Below are positions 62,301 through 64,000 of a stretch of 64,000 nucleotides of DNA, piece after piece. The notes below the pieces were generated by a model. That model ran no database searches, was not told where the DNA came from, and saw only the letters and a program-made list of their open reading frames with translations. The stretch's first letter is position 1, and the number at the start of each line of letters is the position of its first letter. The position numbers and the translations under genes are program-made. Source of the DNA: Hanleya hanleyi (lineage: Eukaryota > Mollusca > Polyplacophora > Lepidopleurida > Hanleyidae); assembly GCA_036873755.1 (NCBI GenBank), contig JAVTVY010037243.1, forward strand, positions 96,854 through 160,853. The letters run 5' to 3'.

Positions 62301-63180
62301 TGCATGAAACGGTTCTGTAGATATCGCGGTAACGGACGGACGGACGTACGTACGGACGTACGGACAGCCGTACATGATGACGACAATACCCCTAGGCCAA
62401 AGTTGGCCGAGGGGTAAAAATGATGTTGCAAAAATAATCATTTAGTAAATTATAATAATAAATGATTTGAACTACATCAAAAGCTGAAAAGAAAGAAACT
62501 TAATAATAACTGAATATTGAAATTGAAAGGTATGACTACAAATCAGCCTTTCCTGAACTAATGCAAACCCAATTGACTCTGGCTGAACCTCACTCTGCAG
62601 CAGTACAGCTTCTAATGGAAATCAATGAGTTAATGAATCTCATGTAAAATGCAGGAAACATTTCATCTGGTGATCAATGACATATTTCCAACTTTTCATT
62701 TAGGTAGGAAAATCGTAATTTCTTGAAATTTCAGGTTAAAAGGGAGACAATCATATTCACCCAGTTATGCGAGTTATTGCCGGTTAAACATTTTTCCCTT
62801 TGTATAAACATAAAGACAAATGGGATTCAATGACCCAGAGATACATGTATCTGCCAGAAGCTGGACTACTGAGCTGTGAAGCGAATCCAGATTCTCTCCG
62901 TTGTTGTTGCATTATTGTGTGAAAGCCTGATGAGAATGAGGACATGCTGTTAATGTACTACCGGTAGATGATGATGATATACCCGAATCCTGACTTGAGG
63001 CATGCGAATGCGATCCGTTCTGAAGATGTGCTGTACCATTCTGGAGAGGTGTCGACTCCACACGGCGCTTCTGGACCTTGGCATACAACCCGTCTTCAAC
63101 AGGCAGTTCGTTCTTCAACTCGGTAACATTAAAGTTCTGAAACCTGATGCCTCCCGGAGGTAGCCCATTTTCCTTTAAGT
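23251..63180 (-). CDS. tns: Tensin gene, 3' part: 18 coding exons, 5' end beyond the window
   Basis: Tensins link integrin tails to actin at focal and fibrillar adhesions. Reading right to left, exons are 62962-63180, 58167-59621, 56998-57182, 47802-47855, 41798-42023, 39897-39947, 37455-37613, 35373-35826, 31043-31206, 30111-30197, 28411-28536, 27726-27818, 27254-27331, 26787-26876, 25418-25592, 24494-24562, 23752-23796 and 23251-23398. All have AG/GT borders and compatible phases, giving one open frame of 1,292 codons including TAA. Family evidence is the C-terminal SH2 ([28 protein letters not shown]) directly followed by a PTB domain ([20 protein letters not shown]), an order specific to tensins. 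The N-terminal phosphatase-like and C2 domains are not in the window. The first exon here begins with two bases of a split codon, so at least one more exon lies to the right. Introns reach 9.1 kb and hold many transposons. Confidence 0.95.
23752..23796 (-). CDS. tns: Tensin exon 17 of window (PTB, 45 bp)
   Basis: This 45 bp exon is phase 2 to 2. The acceptor is TTTCTCATTTACAG|GTGGAAG and the donor CAAA|GTAAGT. It encodes [14 protein letters not shown], the loop between the DPEDRRW strand and the next strand of the PTB domain. Confidence 0.92.
24494..24562 (-). CDS. tns: Tensin exon 16 of window (PTB)
   Basis: This 69 bp exon is phase 2 to 2. The acceptor is CACTCTCTAAACAG|ATTGTT and the donor GGCG|GTGAGT. 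It encodes [20 protein letters not shown] then DR. The FFRRHYP...[11 protein letters not shown] run is characteristic of the tensin PTB domain. Confidence 0.95.
24667..25156. mobile_element. Non-autonomous TIR element, copy 1
   Basis: It is bounded by CCTACGAAGTAGG (24696-24708) and its inverted partner CCTACTTCGTAGG (25144-25156). Homology to the copy at 49170-49836 extends to 24667 on the left. Inside are repeated (A/C)CCTAATTA(G)GTCAG words and two copies of a TTCCATGG...GAGGCATT(G/A)(A)G block. It lies in the intron between tensin exons 15 and 16. Confidence 0.55.
25418..25592 (-). CDS. tns: Tensin exon 15 of window (PTB domain, first half)
   Basis: This 175 bp exon runs from phase 1 to phase 2. 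The acceptor is GTTCTCTGTTTCAG|CCTGC and the donor GAAA|GTAAGT. It encodes [20 protein letters not shown], then [11 protein letters not shown] and [20 protein letters not shown]. This is the N-terminal half of the tensin PTB domain, which in this family binds NPxY-type integrin beta tails. Confidence 0.96.
25681..26309. repeat. 37 bp minisatellite, 17 copies, with five-unit higher-order pattern
   Basis: The unit is CACACTGGCAGACTGTTAAA then TACTCTGATCTGTGTTA. Copies are nearly identical except one A/G site (GGCAGAC or GGCGGAC). It sits in the intron between tensin exons 14 and 15, 90 bp upstream of exon 15. Confidence 0.95.
26787..26876 (-). CDS. tns: Tensin exon 14 of window (SH2-PTB linker)
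   Basis: This 90 bp exon is phase 1 to 1. The acceptor is CTCATTTTGCAG|TGGACA and the donor GCAG|GTATGT. It encodes [20 protein letters not shown] and AAALLAQGA, the short linker between the SH2 and PTB domains. The linker ends directly on the first residues of the PTB domain. Confidence 0.92.
27254..27331 (-). CDS. tns: Tensin exon 13 of window (end of SH2)
   Basis: This 78 bp exon is phase 1 to 1. The acceptor is TTCTACTATAACAG|GAAGTC and the donor GCAG|GTCTGT. It encodes [20 protein letters not shown] then LLPEA. The LVYQHS...LALPCKL pattern is the C-terminal helix and strand of the SH2 domain. Confidence 0.95.
27726..27818 (-). CDS. tns: Tensin exon 12 of window (SH2)
   Basis: This 93 bp exon is phase 1 to 1. 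The acceptor is TATTCTTCTTCAG|GTGACC and the donor TTCG|GTAAGA. It encodes [20 protein letters not shown] and [28 protein letters not shown] is the central part of the tensin SH2 domain, including the histidine-containing HFLI segment and the LKGC strand. Confidence 0.95.
28411..28536 (-). CDS. tns: Tensin exon 11 of window (SH2 core, phosphotyrosine pocket)
   Basis: This 126 bp exon is phase 1 to 1. The acceptor is TTTATTTCTCCACAG|CAATTG and the donor CAA|GTGAGT. It encodes [20 protein letters not shown] followed by [23 protein letters not shown] is the FLVRES-equivalent strand. Its arginine is the invariant phosphotyrosine-binding residue and is intact. Confidence 0.95.
29018..30067. mobile_element. 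piggyBac-type element, non-autonomous, 1,050 bp
   Basis: It is flanked by TTAA at 29014-29017 and 30068-30071. Left end CCCTTTCGTACTTATACCGG; right end, read inverted, CTCTTTGCTACTTGCTGATA. The shared C(C/T)CTTT...TACTT start and the TTAA target site are the hallmarks of piggyBac elements. The interior is CpG-rich compared with the host intron (29040-29720). I see no intact transposase; short ORFs such as 29646-29867 match nothing I know. Confidence 0.65.
30111..30197 (-). CDS. tns: Tensin exon 10 of window (start of SH2 domain)
   Basis: This 87 bp exon is phase 1 to 1. The acceptor is CTTCTCTTTCAG|ATTCTA and the donor AAG|GTACATG. It encodes [20 protein letters not shown] then YKPGISREE, the opening of the tensin SH2 domain (the W-Y-K-P-x-I-S-R-E-E signature). 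Confidence 0.94.
30640..30925. repeat. 35 bp minisatellite, about eight copies
   Basis: The unit contains CCATGAGCCAATGATAATAC then CAGAATCATTCTGAT, period 35 bp, lying between tensin exons 9 and 10. Confidence 0.9.
31043..31206 (-). CDS. tns: Tensin exon 9 of window (pre-SH2 linker)
   Basis: This 164 bp exon runs from phase 2 to phase 1. The acceptor is TATTTTCCTCACAG|TCCACC and the donor GCAG|GTGAAT. It encodes [20 protein letters not shown] and [19 protein letters not shown]. The RRGSLSSL stretch fits a basophilic-kinase or 14-3-3 type site by inference. It closes the disordered middle before the SH2 domain. Confidence 0.88.
31327..31510. repeat. 39-45 bp tandem repeat, about four copies
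   Basis: TATCTCCCCTTGGATTGTTA followed by TCACTTACATGTACCCCCAC recurs at 45 bp spacing, then degenerates. The overlapping ORFs are repeat artefacts. Confidence 0.85.
32835..33935. mobile_element. PIF/Harbinger-like non-autonomous element
   Basis: Left end AGGCCGCTACCAATTC and right end (inverted) AGGGCCGCTTCCCATTC are similar over 16-17 bases. Both sides carry TAA (32832-32834 and 33936-33938), the 3-bp target type of PIF/Harbinger. The interior has no recognised transposase. A 106-codon minus frame (33313-33633) is unrecognised. Confidence 0.45.
34110..34467. mobile_element. 358 bp MITE with long terminal inverted repeats
   Basis: Left end AGGCCCATTTCCACAGCACG; right end, read inverted, is the same 20 bases, and the inverted match extends to CGACAACCACA with a short insertion. 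A 3-bp GTA flanks both sides (34107-34109, 34468-34470). The left side has an internal partial repeat of the end (34166-34190). Probably Harbinger- or ISL2EU-like. Confidence 0.65.
35373..35826 (-). CDS. tns: Tensin exon 8 of window (glutamine-rich repeat exon)
   Basis: This 454 bp exon runs from phase 1 to phase 2. The acceptor is CTATTATCTAG|GCACTC and the donor GGAAG|GTAATC. The first half is Ser/Gln/Gly-rich. The second half carries four tandem copies of an octad-to-nonad LQREQQQ(Q)(L/M)S(T/N), then [20 protein letters not shown], so the segment is about half glutamine. It ends [17 protein letters not shown]. The plus-strand ORF over the same bases is the complement of the CAG/CTG repeat and is not a gene. 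Confidence 0.88.
37455..37613 (-). CDS. tns: Tensin exon 7 of window
   Basis: This 159 bp exon is phase 1 to 1. The acceptor is TTTCATGTAG|CACC and the donor TCAG|GTACAG. It encodes [20 protein letters not shown], then [20 protein letters not shown] and [14 protein letters not shown]. The [11 protein letters not shown] stretch is a tyrosine flanked by hydrophobic and acidic residues, a possible SH2-ligand site by inference. It is placed by phase and composition. Confidence 0.85.
38760..38966 (-). mobile_element. tRNA-derived SINE
   Basis: The minus strand carries a polymerase III A box (TGGCTCAGTTGG, 38956-38945) and B box (GGTTCAAAACC, 38912-38902) at tRNA spacing. The loop at the anticodon position reads CTCGTAA (CGT anticodon, Thr-like) but stems do not pair well, so it is not a functional tRNA. 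The body continues left to about 38760. Confidence 0.55.
39897..39947 (-). CDS. tns: Tensin exon 6 of window (51 bp cassette exon)
   Basis: This 51 bp exon is phase 1 to 1, encoding [16 protein letters not shown] after a split alanine codon. The acceptor is TTGCCATAG|CAACACC and the donor CAAG|GTAACC. It continues the proline-rich, SP/TP-dense character of the previous exon. Its symmetric phase makes it a natural cassette exon. Confidence 0.75.
41798..42023 (-). CDS. tns: Tensin exon 5 of window
   Basis: This 226 bp exon runs from phase 0 to phase 1. The acceptor is GTATTTGACAG|GTGCAG and the donor CCAG|GTATGG. It encodes [20 protein letters not shown], then [20 protein letters not shown], and ends in a Thr/Pro-rich tail [17 protein letters not shown] with several SP/TP sites. 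It is part of the disordered middle. It has no recognisable domain and is placed by phase and context. Confidence 0.85.
43786..44363. repeat. 47/43 bp minisatellite with 184 bp higher-order unit
   Basis: The 47 bp unit runs GGTTAACTGACACAATGATC then GTGTCCCAAGCATGGT. A 43 bp variant lacks GATC-type bases (CACAATTTGTCCCAAG). Three long plus one short unit repeat as a 184 bp block, visible between 43858 and 44269. Confidence 0.9.
45139..45640 (-). pseudogene. 5'-truncated non-LTR retrotransposon (LINE), reverse transcriptase C terminus
   Basis: The minus strand reads [10 protein letters not shown], then [20 protein letters not shown], and after a frameshift a 100-codon frame with [20 protein letters not shown] and [20 protein letters not shown]. 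This YxxPHxxYC ... LQKRAARI ... YSGPxxWNSLP pattern is the C-terminal region of jockey/RTE-type LINE reverse transcriptases. It stops at 45139. The element is 5'-truncated and broken by one frameshift and one in-frame TGA. The plus-strand ORF over it is a shadow. Confidence 0.75.
46475..46486 (+). promoter_or_regulatory. YY1-type site (CCGCCATCTTGG)
   Basis: An exact match to the consensus often found just downstream of TATA-less transcription starts in animals. It sits 145 bp upstream of the 70-residue ORF in the same orientation, inside the transposon. Confidence 0.5.
46631..46843 (+). CDS. 70-residue ORF inside the transposon, function unknown
   Basis: I do not recognise it. It starts [20 protein letters not shown], has a Thr-rich middle ([16 protein letters not shown]) and ends NPYLQSV. 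It is preceded by CpG-rich DNA with a YY1-type site and followed by AATAAA 9 bases after the stop. It is too short for a transposase. It may be a remnant of a transposase N terminus or a host-derived exon. Confidence 0.35.
   Translation: MDQLFTHQPIHLTIHLFDETLLSEVVERFTSSLPTTTTTQTVDQYYTRSLRTTDIQNSSPWTENPYLQSV
47802..47855 (-). CDS. tns: Tensin exon 4 of window (54 bp cassette exon)
   Basis: This short exon is exactly 18 codons, phase 0 to 0, encoding [18 protein letters not shown]. The acceptor has a strong polypyrimidine tract (GGGGTTTTTTTCAG) and the donor is AAG|GTAGTT. It falls between exons that end and start in phase 0, so it can be included or skipped without changing frame. No longer open frame flags it. 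It was found from splice sites and phase, so it is less certain than its neighbours. Confidence 0.72.
49170..49836. mobile_element. Non-autonomous TIR element, copy 2
   Basis: Same family as 24667-25156. The left end is CCTACGAAGTACGAAGTAGG, with an 8-bp internal duplication. The right end is CCCACTTAGTAGG. An extra internal duplication of the TTAGGTCAGGTCACACTGAC block makes it about 180 bp longer. It lies in a tensin intron. Confidence 0.5.
50780..50802. repeat. Poly-C tract and following ATAATC-rich degenerate repeats
   Basis: A run of 14 C at about 50790, then recurring TCACATAATCTTAT words to 51015. No gene is seen. Confidence 0.6.
53010..53067. repeat. Three tandem copies of GAGGC(A/G)AAGATAAATCGTT
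   Basis: A 19-20 bp unit repeated three times in a tensin intron. Confidence 0.8.
53368..53665. repeat. Tandem duplication of ~137 bp
   Basis: TAGCATACTAGTTTTATAAA at 53368 recurs at 53505 and the following 130 bases match closely. The second copy has gained a (GGAT)n insertion at 53577-53592. Confidence 0.85.
55948..56001 (-). CDS. Candidate alternative first coding exon of tensin
   Basis: The minus strand has ATG at 56001 with G at -3, preceded by an in-frame TGA six bases upstream, then 18 codons ([18 protein letters not shown]) and a good donor GAG|GTAAAC. The exon ends in phase 0, exactly the phase needed to join the 54 bp exon at 47802-47855 or the exon at 41798-42023. There is no credible acceptor upstream, and the sequence just downstream (55800-55950) is unusually CpG-rich for this region. 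I infer an internal promoter giving a tensin lacking the N-terminal half. It could instead be a chance ORF. Confidence 0.35.
56216..56338. repeat. 16 bp tandem repeat
   Basis: ACTCATATTAAGAAGT is repeated about seven times, with one internal partial copy. Confidence 0.95.
56998..57182 (-). CDS. tns: Tensin exon 3 of window (second LD-like motif)
   Basis: This 185 bp exon runs from phase 1 to phase 0. The acceptor is CTCTCCAG|TGCC and the donor ACC|GTGAGT, an ideal donor. It encodes [12 protein letters not shown] followed by [13 protein letters not shown], a second LD-like amphipathic helix, then [18 protein letters not shown]. The GYETNEEF stretch has a tyrosine in acidic context, a plausible kinase site by inference. 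Confidence 0.9.
57974..58134 (-). CDS. Candidate alternative terminal exon of tensin
   Basis: Only 34 bases past the donor of the large exon lies a very strong acceptor (CTGTTTTTCCTTCACAG|AACTC). In the phase supplied by that exon (G + AA gives Glu) it opens 52 codons, including [20 protein letters not shown], before TAG at 57976-57974. A second frame is also open here ([20 protein letters not shown]). No AATAAA is seen close by. A product ending here would lack SH2 and PTB. A 34-base intron is too short for normal splicing, so the acceptor would have to pair with an earlier donor. Low confidence. Confidence 0.22.
58167..59621 (-). CDS. tns: Tensin exon 2 of window (large disordered-region exon)
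   Basis: This 1,455 bp exon is phase 1 to 1. The acceptor is TTCCACAG|GATAC and the donor GAG|GTAGTG. It encodes 484 whole codons of mostly Ser/Pro/Thr/Gln-rich, probably disordered protein. Landmarks in order are an LD-like motif ([13 protein letters not shown]), a conserved-looking [19 protein letters not shown] block that leads into a charged helical stretch [20 protein letters not shown] (likely coiled coil), a Tyr-rich segment ([12 protein letters not shown]), and a C-terminal half full of SP/TP sites ([12 protein letters not shown]). Large single exons of this kind are usual in tensin middles. Out-of-frame ORFs opposite or overlapping it are shadows. Confidence 0.93.
61381..61780. repeat. 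Tandem duplication of a ~201 bp unit
   Basis: TCATTTTCAAAACAGATTTG with the following AATCAATAAATCAGTCATCC recurs about 201 bases further on. Confidence 0.85.
61720..62420. repeat. Tandem ~303 bp dimeric repeat with hairpin tail
   Basis: Two direct copies of a unit containing GGGGCATAACTCTGCAAAAT twice each (starts near 61742, 61901, 62048, 62206). It is followed by (CGGACGTA)n and a TACCCCT AGGCCAA AG TTGGCCG AGGGGTA hairpin. The same hairpin tail ends the repeat at 17660-17905. Confidence 0.85.
62962..63180 (-). CDS. tns: Tensin exon 1 of window (post-C2 linker)
   Basis: The exon is 219 bp, entered and left in phase 1. The acceptor is TTACTTACAG and the donor G|GTAGTA. It encodes a linker containing [17 protein letters not shown], then [19 protein letters not shown], ending in a serine run ([10 protein letters not shown]). 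The LYAKVQKR segment resembles the tensin stretch that follows the C2 domain. The exon starts with the last two bases of a split codon, so the upstream exon is outside the window. The assignment rests on perfect phase match to the next exon (G + GA gives glycine) and on composition. Confidence 0.85.
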
Positions 63181-63719
63181 CTGTAAGTAAAATTAGTCAT
63201 GTTCAATGAAAACTGCGTGCCACATACATCCACTCCATTATATATTAGATGAGCAAGTTAGTACATGCGAAACCAATTATTATTCATGCAGTTATATCAC
63301 ACACACACACATAGCAGTAGTGGAATGTTATTTGGTGTCAGAAGTAGGACTTTTAGTTTCGGTAAAATGCCAGATGACCTTTTGTGACAGGCATGATATG
63401 TGATGCGAGTCAGGAGTAATTCATTCTCGGAAATGGGATGTACTACACTTGGCACCAGCATATATGATGTTTCATTTGGGGTCTTGTCATGATTTTCATG
63501 CAGGCCCAGAACACGACATTGTCCTTTTGAAGGTCTCCCTTCAAATTCTGCTATTAAAGGTTTGGTGTTCAATTCTGGCATAACGGTATCGGAGGTCAAA
63601 AACATAATTTGGCATCTGAAGTGAGAATAATGCTATTTTGGTTAGCATGATTTCTTGTCAGAACTGAAATTAATGGTATACATTATTAGGTGGGATTGAT
63701 GATATTTTTACATACATGA

Positions 63720-64000
63720 TTTGGTGCCAGAAGTGGGATTGATGATATTTTAGTGTGCATGAATTGGTGCCAGAAGTGGGATTGATGATAATTTTGTATA
63801 CATGATTTGGTGTAGTAGGATTGATGATATTTTAGTGTGCATGAGTTGGTGCCAGAAGTGGGATTGATGATAATTTTGTATACATGATTTGGTGCCAGGA
63901 GGGAGTTTGAGGATATGTTTGTGTGCATCATTTGGTGCCAGAAGGGAGTTTGAGGATATGTTTGTGTGCATCATTTGGTGCCAGAAGGGAGTTTGAGGAT
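63720..64000. repeat. 43 bp minisatellite running off the window
   Basis: TTGGTGCCAGAAGTGGGATT followed by GATGATATTTTAGTGTGCAT repeats at 43 bp spacing from 63721 to the edge (63721, 63764, 63845, 63888, 63931, 63974). One unit near 63807 is shortened. Confidence 0.9.

Overview
This window reads as nuclear DNA of a metazoan, most likely a mollusc. It is AT-rich, rich in TACATGTA-type words, and carries GT-AG introns with AATAAA signals. It is crowded with short dispersed repeats of the style seen in bivalves and gastropods (GGGGCATAACTCTGCAAAAT units, a hairpin tail, many minisatellites). There are no prokaryotic operons. The taxonomic call is an inference from composition, repeats and gene structure.

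The main gene is a tensin on the minus strand. Eighteen coding exons run from 63180 down to the TAA at 23251, and every splice site and codon phase is consistent: 3,876 nt plus a split first codon, about 1,291 residues. Present are a long disordered middle with two LD-like motifs, a conserved coiled-coil-like block, a glutamine-rich repeat exon, an SH2 domain with its phosphotyrosine arginine, and a C-terminal PTB domain. The phosphatase-like and C2 domains expected at the N terminus lie off the right edge. A candidate alternative first exon (55948-56001) and a candidate alternative last exon (57974-58134) would give short isoforms.

A second, unrecognised small gene probably lies on the plus strand, tail to tail with tensin. 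Its three predicted coding exons (16781-16817, 18220-18245, 19398-19556) give about 73 residues, followed by AATAAA at 19639. Its central exon is the weak link.

Positions 1-10500 are a mosaic of decayed mobile DNA: a broken Maverick/Polinton-type integrase with SH3 and chromodomain-like C terminus (1083-2480), diverged 300-500 bp repeats, head-to-head copies of a Penelope-like reverse transcriptase element (5028-8247), and a 1.4 kb imperfect palindrome with C2H2 zinc-finger remnants in each arm (8836-10244).

The tensin introns and flanks hold several DNA transposons with visible ends. These are a hAT-type MITE that is a perfect 76-bp-arm palindrome with 8-bp target duplications (17947-18114), a piggyBac-type element between TTAA sites (29018-30067), a PIF/Harbinger-like element (32835-33935), a 358 bp MITE (34110-34467), and a 1,369 bp element with subterminal repeats, a YY1-like promoter and a 70-residue ORF (46124-47492). 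There is also a LINE fragment (45139-45640), a tRNA-derived SINE (38760-38966) and at least seven tandem arrays, two of them with higher-order structure.
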